Below, in pieces: positions 9,107 to 17,953 of a stretch of 64,000 nt of DNA. Numbering within the stretch: the stretch's first letter is position 1; each line of letters begins with the position of its first letter. The notes beneath the pieces are model-generated. The model was not told the origin of the DNA, did no database searches, and saw only the letters and a list, made by a program, of their open reading frames with translations. Both the position numbers and the translations under genes were made by a program. The stretch is from Chryseobacterium jejuense (GTDB lineage Bacteria > Bacteroidota > Bacteroidia > Flavobacteriales > Weeksellaceae), in assembly GCF_017877355.1 (NCBI RefSeq), contig NZ_JAGIPR010000002.1:682001-746000 (forward strand). Direction: 5' to 3'.

Positions 9107-9331
9107 TCAACAGTATTCTGGCCATTTATTGTTACCCGGTACTAGTGGCAGAGAAAGTTTGTATTTGATAACGAAAAATGGAACTATCGGTTCGGATAAA
9201 ATGGATATAAAAAGTAAACTATTTAATTTTTTTTGCTGATTTATGTAAGAGGTTGTAAATTAGGGGATCATAAATAAATTATTCAGGAATTATGATAAAC
9301 TGATCAAATTCCATCAAACTATAAAACAACC

Positions 9332-9826
9332 ATGGCAGAATATTACGCAAAATCTAGTGATTCTTTATCCTTTGAACTCATCAATGATGCTCAACTGACA
9401 GGAAAAATTACCTATAAAAGTTGGTTTAATTTTAATGCTGTGATTGAGCTGGCGGACCATCAAAGTTTTCAGGTTGAGCCCAAGGGTTTATGGGGAACAA
9501 CCATTGAATTGAAGGACAACGAAAAGGTTCTTTTAAAGTTTAGAATGAACTGGAATGGCGAAATAATTGTGCAAACCTATTTTGATGGAGTAAAAGAAAG
9601 CTTTGTATTTAAGCACAGAGGGGTTTTCAAAGATTCATTTGTACTTACAGATAAGGTGGGAACAGAACTCTTAGTAATGAAACCTCAGTTTAAATGGAAC
9701 CTTCTGAATTATGAATATCAGATCACTACTTCCAATGACTTTGAGATGTATTCCAATAAAGATATTCTATTGCTTACTTCATTACACTGTGCAAACTATT
9801 ATATGTCTATGATGGTTGTTGTTTAA
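9332..9826 (+). CDS. Hypothetical cytosolic beta-rich protein
   Basis: 164 residues, no signal peptide. Alternating hydrophobic strands (FNAVIELADHQSFQVEPKG, VLLKFRMNWNGEIIVQTYF) and a long terminal helix rich in Leu and Tyr suggest a small beta-barrel with a C-terminal hydrophobic helix. That outline recalls the LURP-one/scramblase-like fold, but I cannot confirm it. Single gene, followed by a hairpin terminator at 9905-9934. Confidence 0.55.
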   Translation: MAEYYAKSSDSLSFELINDAQLTGKITYKSWFNFNAVIELADHQSFQVEPKGLWGTTIELKDNEKVLLKFRMNWNGEIIVQTYFDGVKESFVFKHRGVFKDSFVLTDKVGTELLVMKPQFKWNLLNYEYQITTSNDFEMYSNKDILLLTSLHCANYYMSMMVVV

Positions 9827-9904
9827 ATAATAGAAATGAATTAGATAAAATGTAAATACATTGATATAAAATATACTGTTTAAATTTCATGCAGTATTGA
9901 AATA

Positions 9905-9934
9905 AAAGGGTTTGTGAGCTTTCATAAACCCTTT
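9905..9934 (+). terminator. Hairpin terminator before the siderophore receptor
   Basis: AAAGGGTTT (9905-9913) pairs with AAACCCTTT (9926-9934) across a 12-nt loop. It separates the hypothetical gene from the TonB receptor. A -7 motif TAATTTTG at 10,008-10,015 probably belongs to the receptor gene. Confidence 0.6.
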
Positions 9935-10038
9935 ATTAATGGGCTTTTTCAATAAGATAATTTTATGATTTCTGTCATGTTTTTATTTAGAATTAATAAA
10001 AATAAAGTAATTTTGCGGCACTAAGCTTAATTATAAAA

Positions 10039-12210
10039 ATGAAAAAAACTATTATTTCTGTATCATTATTAGCCGTCACCATGTTAAGTGCACAGGAAAG
10101 TGATACCCTTAAAGTAGCCGAAATCCAATCAGTATCCCTTCAGGGAACCCATAATTACAGAACCAAAAAATCCGAATCAGTAGCAAGACTTCCTTTGGAA
10201 AACCTTGAAAATCCAACGGTTTACAATCTTGTTCCTAAAGAAATCATCAGTGAAATGAATGCTACAGATTTCAATACCGCAATGGCATCAGCGCCGGGAG
10301 TGGTAGTTAGCAATAGTGTGAACGACAGTGGTAATGATATTTTTTTGAGAGGCTTCAGTTCCAATGCCAGTTTCAGAAACGGATTGATTCAAAACCCAAG
10401 AGTACAGTCGGAAATTACAAATGTTGAAAGAGTAGAAGTAATCAAAGGACCATCAGGAACATTATTCGGTGGAACCTTAGCAAATTATGGCGGGGTAGTG
10501 AATATTGTGACCAAAAAACCGCAGGAAAATTTCGGGGGAATCATCAATTATACTACCGGAAGTTGGGGAATGAACAGAATCACAGCAGATGTAAATACCC
10601 CTTTAAATAAAGAAAAAACAGCATTGGCAAGATTCAATGTAGCAGCGTACTCTCAGGATTCTTTTCAGGATGCAGGATATAACAAAGGAGTGTTTTTCTC
10701 AGGAAGTATTTTATATAAAGTAAGCGATAAAACTACAGTAACCTTAGACACAGAATTCCATGCTCCGGAAAAAACATTGAATGCTTATGTAAGACAGTCT
10801 GAGAAATTGACTTACCATTCGATGAAAGATCTTGCTGCCATTCATGGCAGATCATTTACCAGTAATGATGTTGGATCGAAAAGAACCAATTTTGTGACGA
10901 TGGCTGAAGTTACCCATAAATTCAATGATCAATGGACTTCCAGAACATCATATCAAAGAGGAGAAGCCAACGAGAAAGAGTCCATCTTCTTGGTTTTAAA
11001 CTATATGGATGATAATAGAGTGAGCAGAAGCATACGTCCTTTTGACAACTATAAGATCACAACAGACAATATTCAACAGAACTTTATGGGTGACTTTAAA
11101 ATTGGAGGTTTAAGAAACCGTCTGGTAGTAGGATTGGATTATTTCCAACAGACCAGCAAAAACCAATATCCTGTATTTACCGTGGGTAAAAATACAAACT
11201 CAGCCTTTGCTCCTTATCCTTTAAATGGAGTAATTGGAGAAAATTATGGAACAGAGAAAGGAAATGATATTATTCAATTGAATGCTACTTCTGATTGGAC
11301 TCCTATCTCCCGTGATGTTGTGAAGAAACTCCCAAGAACCGGAACAAAATATGAAATTACACAATACAGTACTTACAGTGCCTATGTTTCCAATGTATTA
11401 AATGTTACAGATAATTTACTTGTAATGGCCAGTTTAAGAATGGATCATTACAAAAATGATGATATTAAAAGAAATGGAGTAGCTGGAAATGACGGATATA
11501 GCCAGACACAATTCTCTCCAAAATTTGGTTTGGTATATGAAATTAAAAAAGATGAAATTTCATTCTTTGCCAACTATGTAAATGGGTTTAAAAATATTGC
11601 TCCGGGTCTTAATCAGGATGGTGTTCTTACTAAATGGGATCCGGAACAGGGAAACCAGTTTGAAGCCGGGTTTAAATTAGATCTGTTGGGTAAAAAACTA
11701 TTATCAACGATTTCCTATTATAACATGAGAGTTAAAAATAGAGTTATTGCTGATCCGGGAGGACTTGGAAGCAGACAGGATGGTAATATTAAAAATCAGG
11801 GATTTGAAATGGACCTTGTAATTAACCCGGTGAAAGGTTGGAATATCGTTGGTGGATATGGGTTTAATGATAACCGTTATGATGACAGAAGTAAAGATGC
11901 TGGAAAAAGAGTAGCATGGGCACCTAAACATGTCGCTAATCTATGGACTAGTTATAAAATCATGGGGGGAACCTATGAAGGATTAGGTTTCGGAGCTGGA
12001 TTTAACTTTGTAGATAAAACGTATATCAACATTAGCAACCATTTCCTTGCACCGGCTTATACAACAGTAGGGGCTACCGTGTTCTACGACAAGAAAAAAT
12101 ACAGAATTGGTCTCAAGATGAATAACGCGCTGAATCAAACCTACTGGAACTTCTACGGACAGCCACAAAAACCAAGAGAACTCCTGGCCAACTTTGCATT
12201 TAAATTCTAA
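10039..12210 (+). CDS. TonB-dependent siderophore receptor
   Basis: 723 residues: signal peptide (to about residue 18, LSAQ), plug domain (about 60-180, with NDIFLRGFSSNASFRNGL and ERVEVIKGPSGTLFGG), then a 22-strand type beta-barrel ending in the terminal phenylalanine (ELLANFAFKF). The plug motif and barrel are of the ferric-siderophore class (FhuA/FecA/FoxA type), which import iron chelates energised by TonB. The PepSY protein and esterase that follow support a siderophore or xenosiderophore substrate. Iron regulation is likely, but I could not identify a Fur box with confidence. Confidence 0.9.
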   Translation: MKKTIISVSLLAVTMLSAQESDTLKVAEIQSVSLQGTHNYRTKKSESVARLPLENLENPTVYNLVPKEIISEMNATDFNTAMASAPGVVVSNSVNDSGNDIFLRGFSSNASFRNGLIQNPRVQSEITNVERVEVIKGPSGTLFGGTLANYGGVVNIVTKKPQENFGGIINYTTGSWGMNRITADVNTPLNKEKTALARFNVAAYSQDSFQDAGYNKGVFFSGSILYKVSDKTTVTLDTEFHAPEKTLNAYVRQSEKLTYHSMKDLAAIHGRSFTSNDVGSKRTNFVTMAEVTHKFNDQWTSRTSYQRGEANEKESIFLVLNYMDDNRVSRSIRPFDNYKITTDNIQQNFMGDFKIGGLRNRLVVGLDYFQQTSKNQYPVFTVGKNTNSAFAPYPLNGVIGENYGTEKGNDIIQLNATSDWTPISRDVVKKLPRTGTKYEITQYSTYSAYVSNVLNVTDNLLVMASLRMDHYKNDDIKRNGVAGNDGYSQTQFSPKFGLVYEIKKDEISFFANYVNGFKNIAPGLNQDGVLTKWDPEQGNQFEAGFKLDLLGKKLLSTISYYNMRVKNRVIADPGGLGSRQDGNIKNQGFEMDLVINPVKGWNIVGGYGFNDNRYDDRSKDAGKRVAWAPKHVANLWTSYKIMGGTYEGLGFGAGFNFVDKTYINISNHFLAPAYTTVGATVFYDKKKYRIGLKMNNALNQTYWNFYGQPQKPRELLANFAFKF

Positions 12211-12573
12211 CCCCTTTAAAACCATAAACAAATTGTCTCAAACTTAAAGTTTGTTGGAAACGCATAATGACACAAAGAAAGAACTGAAATACTGCTTTAA
12301 GGCGTTAGAAAATCAAAGATTTTAAGTAGGTAATAAACCATCATTATATTAATTTTAGTAATTATATATAGAGTTACCTTAATTTTTAATAGATAATGCA
12401 ATCTTCTCCAACATCCACGTAATCTGTGAGATCTGCGGGAGACAATACAATGCAGTCTAAAATTTTATCGAAGATAAAATCTTTCCGTCCTTATAGCATA
12501 AACATGCTGCAGAATATTTGCGCTCTTGCATTTTCCAACAACAATAATCGAAAGACAACCCTCTGATTTAGAT
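12211..12573. other. Intergenic region with small palindromes, no gene
   Basis: 363 bp between the receptor and the PepSY gene. It holds CAAACTT-A-AAGTTTG (12,239-12,253) and a perfect hairpin ATTTTATC-GAA-GATAAAAT (12,462-12,480), plus a stretch with ATCTGTGAGATCTGCGGG that looks like a dispersed repeat. No convincing promoter or ORF was found. The size of the gap means the PepSY-esterase pair may have its own promoter. Confidence 0.5.
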
Positions 12574-13848
12574 ATGGAAAATAAAAAAACTACCCCCAAG
12601 AAAAAACAGGGAAAATCCCTGACCAAAAGAATTACAGGATGGCTCCATCTCTGGCTCGGACTTGTTTCCGGGATTATTGTACTTACCGTTACACTTTCCG
12701 GAACGGTTTTCGTGTTTTGTGATGAGATTGTTGACCTTTGTGCCGGAAGTGCCAAATATGTTCAGACTCCGGCCCATACAAAAAAAATGACTCCGGAAGA
12801 ATTACTGGTTAAATTTCATGAACAGGTTCCGGACAGAAAAGCTTTCTATTTTGATAGCTATAGAGATGCAGACAGAACTTTTCGAGTAGCCTCTGCTACC
12901 AAACCGCCAAAAGATAAGAATGCTGAAAAAACAGAAAAATCTAAAGGTAAGGGGCGTGGTCCGAGAGGTGTTTTCGCCTACCATTATCTTGATCCTTATA
13001 CCGGAAAAGTAATGGGATCTACAAAAAGCTATGAATTTTTCTATGTGGTAGCCCACATTCATGCCCAATTGCTGGCAGGTAAATTCGGAAAAACAGTGGT
13101 AGGAGTAGCTTCCATTATATTTTTCATTCAATTGATTGGCGGCTTAATTCTCTGGTGGCCAAAAAAATGGAATAAAACAACAAGAACCACTGCATTTAAG
13201 ATCAAGTCAGGAACCAAGTGGCGTAGAAAAAATTACGATTTCCATAATGTTTTCGGGTTTTATTCACTCTTGCCAGCTGTGTTTATTACCATTACCGGGC
13301 TGATTATGGCTTATAAAGTTTTGACGGACCTTACTCAGGTTACTTTTGGAGGCGCTCCTGATGCCCATAAGATTGCAGAACAATATGATCCGGTATATGA
13401 TCCTGATAAACAGGCATTACCTTTTACAGATTTTATAGACCGTAGTTTTAAAGAGATTCCTATGGCACAACAAGTCAGAATGAGTGTCCCACGTAAAGAT
13501 TCTGCAACAGTTTACAATGTGGTAGCTGCTCAATTTATAGGATTGAAAAGTATTATTGATGGAAAAAGTAAAGAAGTCAATAAGTATACAGGAGACGAAA
13601 TTAATTATCCAAAAGAAGTGCTCATGCATGAAGTAATTGAGCATATGAACTTTGATCTTCATGTAGGATATTGGGGCGGAATGTTCGGGAAGATCTTCAC
13701 ATTCGTTATCGGAATTATCTGTACCAGTCTTCCGGTTACTGGATTTCTGATCTGGTGGGGAAGAAGGAACAAATCCGGTAAAAAAGGAAAAGAAATTAAA
13801 AATATTCATCAACACAGAAAAGAGTCACAACATGAACAATTGGTTTAA
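12574..13848 (+). CDS. PepSY-associated TM helix protein (ferric-siderophore reductase-like)
   Basis: 424 residues from the ATG at 12,574, chosen because the longer frame adds 16 polar residues before the natural MENKKTTPKKK start. Membrane helices appear at about 25-50 (LHLWLGLVSGIIVLTVTLSG), 180-200 (VVGVASIIFFIQLIGGLILW), 225-250 and near 370-400. The periplasmic PepSY-like regions lie between them. Conserved membrane histidines (GWLHLWLG, AHIHAQ, DFHNVFGF, DLHVGYWGG) are as in the PiuB/FoxB family, thought to reduce ferric siderophores in the inner membrane with haem. Its stop overlaps the esterase start by 17 bp, so the two are co-translated. Confidence 0.85.
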   Translation: MENKKTTPKKKQGKSLTKRITGWLHLWLGLVSGIIVLTVTLSGTVFVFCDEIVDLCAGSAKYVQTPAHTKKMTPEELLVKFHEQVPDRKAFYFDSYRDADRTFRVASATKPPKDKNAEKTEKSKGKGRGPRGVFAYHYLDPYTGKVMGSTKSYEFFYVVAHIHAQLLAGKFGKTVVGVASIIFFIQLIGGLILWWPKKWNKTTRTTAFKIKSGTKWRRKNYDFHNVFGFYSLLPAVFITITGLIMAYKVLTDLTQVTFGGAPDAHKIAEQYDPVYDPDKQALPFTDFIDRSFKEIPMAQQVRMSVPRKDSATVYNVVAAQFIGLKSIIDGKSKEVNKYTGDEINYPKEVLMHEVIEHMNFDLHVGYWGGMFGKIFTFVIGIICTSLPVTGFLIWWGRRNKSGKKGKEIKNIHQHRKESQHEQLV

Positions 13849-14887
13849 AATTTTATTTTTATCTGTATTTTCATTCTTCACATTGGGGAAAGCTCAGGAA
13901 AAGCTTATAATAGGAGAGAAGCAGACCTTATTTTCTAAGGTTTTAAATGAAAACAGGGAAATCTGGATTCATCTTCCTAAAACGTATAATGATACAACCA
14001 TCAATCCTGCAAAATATCCGGTTATCTATCTTTTAGACGGTGAAATCAACTTTGAATATTATACAGGACTGACAGATTTTATTGCCAGAACACCCTATGC
14101 GGATATTCCGGAATGTATTGTAGTGGGAATTAAAAATACAGAACGTACAAGAGATCTTACCCCAACAAAATCACAAAAGAAAAGTCCGGTAAATCCTGCT
14201 GTAACTCTTTTTGCAGACAGTGGCGGAAGCGAAAACTTTGTGAAATTCATGCAGGAAGAACTAAAGCCATTTATTAGCAAAAACTACAGAACACAGGAGT
14301 ATTCAGTTTTGGTAGGGCATTCATTCGGTGGATTATTTGCCATCAATGTTTTTCTTACCCATCCCGATTATTTCAATGCATATGTTGCCAATGATCCAAG
14401 TTTATGGTGGGATAATGAAGTAACCATTTCAAGAACACAAGCTTATTTGGAAAAGAATAAAAAATTTCCGGCCAACAAATCTTTATATGTTTCTCAGGCA
14501 GATAACGAAGAACAACAGAAAAACTGGAATTCAGATATGACCCAGGCCATTGAAAGATTTAAAGGAATTGTAGAGAAAAATGGTACTTTGAATTATAAAC
14601 ATAGCTTTTTTGAAGGCGAGACCCATGGAACGGTTTCTTATCCTGGAAATTACGAGGCTTTAAAATTTATATTCAAAGGTTTCAGAACAGACATTAAGCA
14701 GCTTGCTAAAAATCCGGGTTTATTGGAATCAGAATATAACACATTTTCAGGAAAAATGGGGTCAGAGTTTACGCCTTCAGAATCTTATCTGAATGTAGCT
14801 CTTAAATTCATGAAAAGTAATGACTTCAAAGAATCCGAAACTTATTTTATAAACCTGAAAAACAAACTTTATCCTAAGGTTAAATAA
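13832..14887 (+). CDS. Exported alpha/beta hydrolase, IroE/Fes-like esterase
   Basis: 351 residues: signal peptide (KILFLSVFSFFTLGKAQ, about 1-22), then an esterase-D-type alpha/beta hydrolase domain (PF00756-like). The nucleophile elbow GHSFGG puts the serine at residue 164, with a catalytic His in GETHGTVSYPG near 263. The C-terminal 70 residues look like a helical TPR-like add-on. Relatives include periplasmic IroE and Fes, which cleave ester bonds in catecholate siderophores. Its location after a siderophore receptor and PepSY protein fits iron release from a ferric chelate. The exact substrate is unknown. Confidence 0.82.
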   Translation: MNNWFKILFLSVFSFFTLGKAQEKLIIGEKQTLFSKVLNENREIWIHLPKTYNDTTINPAKYPVIYLLDGEINFEYYTGLTDFIARTPYADIPECIVVGIKNTERTRDLTPTKSQKKSPVNPAVTLFADSGGSENFVKFMQEELKPFISKNYRTQEYSVLVGHSFGGLFAINVFLTHPDYFNAYVANDPSLWWDNEVTISRTQAYLEKNKKFPANKSLYVSQADNEEQQKNWNSDMTQAIERFKGIVEKNGTLNYKHSFFEGETHGTVSYPGNYEALKFIFKGFRTDIKQLAKNPGLLESEYNTFSGKMGSEFTPSESYLNVALKFMKSNDFKESETYFINLKNKLYPKVK

Positions 14888-14916
14888 TTGAAATATGCTA
14901 TAAATAGGATGTAATT

Positions 14917-14949
14917 GGGGGTAGATTGATACAGATTCAATCTACCCCC
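14917..14949. terminator. Bidirectional terminator between convergent genes
   Basis: GGGGGTAGATTGA (14,917-14,929), loop of 7, TCAATCTACCCCC (14,937-14,949). The 13-bp stem is perfect and lies between the esterase (plus) and marR-type gene (minus). The T run is weak on the plus side (ATGTTTATTTT). Confidence 0.85.
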
Positions 14950-14963
14950 ATGTTTATTTTGAC

Positions 14964-15416
14964 TTATTGGTTCTTTAAAAGGCTTTGCAAATCCCTGTTG
15001 AACTCCTCCTGTGAAGTTTCAAGCTTTGAAAAGAACTCGCGATCAAAATTTTCAACAGCAATCACTGCTTTTTTAATCGTTTTCTTTCCGGTTTCAGTTA
15101 TTTCAATAGTTTTAGCTCTTGTGTCCGTCGGATGTTCTTTTCTGCAGATAAACTCTTTCTTTTGTAAAGCTCTCAATACCTGAGAAGTCGTCATTGGATC
15201 TATTTTGGTATGATGTGAAAGAATGATCTGGGTAACTTCAGTTTTTTGAAGAGACAGCCAATGAGTGCTGGCTAATATAACAAATTGTGAATGAGTGAGA
15301 TCAAACGGCAATAATGCTTTCTTAATTTCCCGCTGCCAAAGATTGGTAACCTGCCACAGTAAAAAACCGGAACTGTCCTCAGCTTTCTGTACACTGAATG
15401 TATTATCCTTATTCAT
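14964..15416 (-). CDS. MarR family transcriptional regulator
   Basis: 150 residues. Winged helix-turn-helix core: QFVILASTHWLSLQ, then MTTSQVLRALQKKEFICRKE (recognition helix and start of wing) and DTRAKTIEITETGK (wing), flanked by dimerisation helices. MarR proteins are ligand-released repressors of efflux, stress or catabolic genes. Last gene of a minus-strand operon SRPBCC-EVE-MarR: its start codon directly abuts the EVE stop codon, so it probably controls its own operon. Confidence 0.9.
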   Translation of the reverse strand: MNKDNTFSVQKAEDSSGFLLWQVTNLWQREIKKALLPFDLTHSQFVILASTHWLSLQKTEVTQIILSHHTKIDPMTTSQVLRALQKKEFICRKEHPTDTRAKTIEITETGKKTIKKAVIAVENFDREFFSKLETSQEEFNRDLQSLLKNQ

Positions 15417-15830
15417 TTAGATCATTTTTGAAGCAATTAAATTAAAATCTTTTTCAGAAATTTCAAAAAGCCCGTAACGGAACGGATAACCCCAGAATTT
15501 TTTATTCTCAATGAAATCAAGCTGATCAATCAGCGGAATGATGGAACATTCTTTACAGTCATAAAATTCTATATCTCTTCTGAACGGATTAAATGTTTCT
15601 GTCATTTGAAAAGAATAGACTTCCTCACCCATTACTTTTCCTATTGCTGTGAAATTCTGTAGTTTTTCAGAACTATTCATTTTTATTTTGGAAGAATACA
15701 CGATAATATAGTCTCCCTTTTTCATTCGCTGCAACGGAGCCTTCTTCCCATGGCAAACCTGTATAAAGTTACCTTCAACTCCACGTTCTGTATGTTCTTT
15801 AGACACAGAGGCCATCCAGTATCTTATCAT
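15417..15830 (-). CDS. EVE domain-containing protein
   Basis: 137 residues making up a single EVE (PUA-like) domain: IRYWMASVSKEHTERGVEGN at the start, LQRMKKGDYIIVYSSK in the middle and FWGYPFRYGLFEISEKDF near the end. EVE domains share the fold of PUA/YTH modules and are thought to bind modified nucleobases in RNA or DNA; some sit in defence systems. Here it is coupled with an SRPBCC protein (4-bp overlap upstream) and a MarR regulator (abutting downstream). That looks like a stress-type operon rather than a defence island. Confidence 0.85.
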   Translation of the reverse strand: MIRYWMASVSKEHTERGVEGNFIQVCHGKKAPLQRMKKGDYIIVYSSKIKMNSSEKLQNFTAIGKVMGEEVYSFQMTETFNPFRRDIEFYDCKECSIIPLIDQLDFIENKKFWGYPFRYGLFEISEKDFNLIASKMI

Positions 15831-16246
15831 AATTTTTTTGCATTTTTAATTTGATTGGCAATATCTTCCGGGAGATGTTGTACAATATCATTTGCTACCA
15901 GTTTTATCCAGAGTTTAGATAGTAATCCTGTAACAGTCATAGTGATTGTAATCCTTAGTCCATTTTCAGTTTCTTCATAGATGTGCTCTCCATACATTTT
16001 AGCTAAAGGAAATGAGGTTAAATCAGTAAATTTTTGTAAAGGAATTATTTCAATAAGCTTGATTTTTACTTTTGGACCTCCTTTAGGTTTCAAAATAAAA
16101 GATTCTCCCTCCTTAAACTCTCCTAAAAGGGTTGAATACTCAACTGTTTCATCCCAATCTTTCCAACGATCAACGTCTGTTGCCAATTTCCAGATCTGCT
16201 CTCTTGTAACTTCTTTTGTATGTACTGAATATGATTTTTTCCACAT
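15827..16246 (-). CDS. SRPBCC (START/Bet v1-like) family protein
   Basis: 139 residues from the ATG at 16,246; the frame can be extended only through a TTG inside the promoter. Typical opening VTREQIWKLATDVDRWKDWD and C-terminal helix with LSKLWIKLVANDIVQHLPED frame the hydrophobic cavity of this fold, seen in polyketide cyclases and lipid carriers. No catalytic motif is evident, so the ligand is unknown. First gene of a three-gene operon with a recognisable promoter at 16,265-16,296. Confidence 0.85.
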   Translation of the reverse strand: MWKKSYSVHTKEVTREQIWKLATDVDRWKDWDETVEYSTLLGEFKEGESFILKPKGGPKVKIKLIEIIPLQKFTDLTSFPLAKMYGEHIYEETENGLRITITMTVTGLLSKLWIKLVANDIVQHLPEDIANQIKNAKKL

Positions 16247-16264
16247 AATTATATTTTGTAAGTA

Positions 16265-16296
16265 CAAATATAATAAGTGTACATATTAAATACAAA
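16265..16296 (-). promoter_or_regulatory. Promoter of the SRPBCC-EVE-MarR operon
   Basis: Read on the minus strand: TTTG (16,296-16,293), 20-bp spacer, TATATTTG (16,272-16,265), matching the Bacteroidota -33/-7 consensus. The predicted start, near 16,259, gives a 5' UTR of about 12 nt. Confidence 0.7.
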
Positions 16297-16360
16297 CAAT
16301 GCATACTGTTAATTTAAAGAATAAATTGTAATGTTTTGTTTGTTAGTGTTTTAAAGTTGA

Positions 16361-16768
16361 TTATTCCTGTCTTATAAAATAAAGACAGGCAAAATTAAAA
16401 AATGCCATGGGTATCCAGAATGGAGATGCCAGTACTGTCGCAAAAATAAACATAGGAATTACTCCTTTTAACCCGGCAGTTATTATGGTGTCTGTTGGTA
16501 AGCGGTTACCCATTGAAGTAAAAATACAGGCGATTAATAAGGCAGAGAGGCTTAGAACTGCTGAAATTCCAGCCAATTTCCATCGTTCATATTTTTTAGG
16601 ATTTATGCTTAATTTATAAAATGCAATTCCATAAATTATGAATACAAACAGTGAAATAAGGATATTATAAAGGAAAGGTAAATCCGGAAAAATAATGATT
16701 AATATGATGTTGCCAATCAGTAAGTTAATGAAAATGCAGAGCATAAACAGGAGTATATTTTGTTTCAT
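16361..16768 (-). CDS. Small integral membrane protein, unknown function
   Basis: 135 residues from the ATG at 16,768 (the longer frame adds 29 polar residues of intergenic character). Four hydrophobic segments are visible: LLFMLCIFINLLIGNIILII, NILISLFVFIIYGIAFY, GISAVLSLSALLIACIF and VIPMFIFATVLASPFWIPMA. No family motif recognised. Isolated on the minus strand, 93 bp before the SRPBCC operon stop region. Confidence 0.65.
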   Translation of the reverse strand: MKQNILLFMLCIFINLLIGNIILIIIFPDLPFLYNILISLFVFIIYGIAFYKLSINPKKYERWKLAGISAVLSLSALLIACIFTSMGNRLPTDTIITAGLKGVIPMFIFATVLASPFWIPMAFFNFACLYFIRQE

Positions 16769-16946
16769 AATTGTGCTTTTGTGTTGTGATAAAATTACAT
16801 TATTTTTTGATTCTGAAAACTGTCTCTGCAAAAAAAAGCAAACCTGTATATTCACAGATTTGCTTTTGAAGTTATTTTCATGAAAAATCTCTCACAGATA
16901 ATGCTGATTGACCATATCTGCGCATGAATTTTTCTGTTCAGTAATT

Positions 16947-17951
16947 TTAATGTCTGTTATCACAATTAATACTAAGCTCTGTACTTTCTTTATCTAAAAA
17001 GGTAATGGCCCGACATCCGAAAGAAGGCGAGATAAAATTAAAGACTACCGGTGCCTTTCCTTTAAAAAGTCTGCCTGTCCATTGAGCATAATAATTCGTT
17101 TCCTCATTGGGCATTTTTTCAAGAGGATTAAACTCTGCACCATCCTCAATGGTAAATGTTTTCTCAAACACTTTTTCATGATGATCGTTAATGACTACCA
17201 GTTTGCGTTCCTGAGGACCATATTCTTCAAGAAGATCCTGTACATAATAGGTTAGGTTTTCATAGGTATATTGATAAGTGCCACCATACTTAAGCGTGGA
17301 ACCGGAAAAATATTTTTTCTGAATATCGCCATCTGCCTTTTCCCATTTAATCATCTTCATCTTATTTTCTACAAATGGACTTTTACTGCCAAAATAGGCA
17401 ATTACATTCATGTATTTATCAAAAATATCGTTGCCTTTTTGAGTGCCAATTTGGAATCCAACCATGTAGGATTCAGGATCAATTTCTTCCCCTTCACCCA
17501 TATAAGGAGAAAGATAGGCAACTGCTTTTAATTTACTTACAGGTATTTTTTGCAGTTTATTCTTTTCGTAGTTGTAAAGATAAAGTGAATCATTTTCAGT
17601 AATGTGAATGCCATCCAGTATTTTTTTTCTGTACGTAGGATCCAGTTCAATATAAGTCATCTTTTCAAAAGGAACGTCCTTTTGTTTCTTTAGAAAGTCT
17701 GCCGGAATAGTATTTTTGCCGTTGTAAATGTCCGATACGGAGATAAAAGTATCCATAAGATCCTTACGCTGCATGGTGGAAACATTGAAAATGTTGAAAT
17801 TCTTAAAATCTATTTCCTCTTCCGTTGTAGCCGTTTTTACAGAATCTTTTACAATGGCTGGCTGATCCTGAATTGGTTTTTTGTCGTCCTTTTTACAACT
17901 GATAATCATCAGCTGTGAACATAAAAGCACTAAGGCTGTGTTAATCTTCAT
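16947..17951 (-). CDS. Putative lipoprotein, unknown function
   Basis: 334 residues with a lipoprotein signal (ALVLLCSQLMIISCKKDDKK, lipobox IISC at Cys19). A charged linker follows, then a soluble domain with YIELDPTYRKKILDGIHI and a C-terminal stretch NEETNYYAQWTGRLFKGKAP. It begins 2 bp after the stop of the retropepsin-like gene upstream, so the two form an operon. No function can be assigned; a cell-envelope role is likely from the anchor. Confidence 0.7.
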   Translation of the reverse strand: MKINTALVLLCSQLMIISCKKDDKKPIQDQPAIVKDSVKTATTEEEIDFKNFNIFNVSTMQRKDLMDTFISVSDIYNGKNTIPADFLKKQKDVPFEKMTYIELDPTYRKKILDGIHITENDSLYLYNYEKNKLQKIPVSKLKAVAYLSPYMGEGEEIDPESYMVGFQIGTQKGNDIFDKYMNVIAYFGSKSPFVENKMKMIKWEKADGDIQKKYFSGSTLKYGGTYQYTYENLTYYVQDLLEEYGPQERKLVVINDHHEKVFEKTFTIEDGAEFNPLEKMPNEETNYYAQWTGRLFKGKAPVVFNFISPSFGCRAITFLDKESTELSINCDNRH

Positions 17952-17953
17952 TA

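Noticed and set aside
9121..9215. Frame with WQRKFVFDNEKWNYRFG between stops
   Set aside because: Looks a little like a gene tail, but it is very short, without start and without a recognised family, so not listed as a pseudogene.
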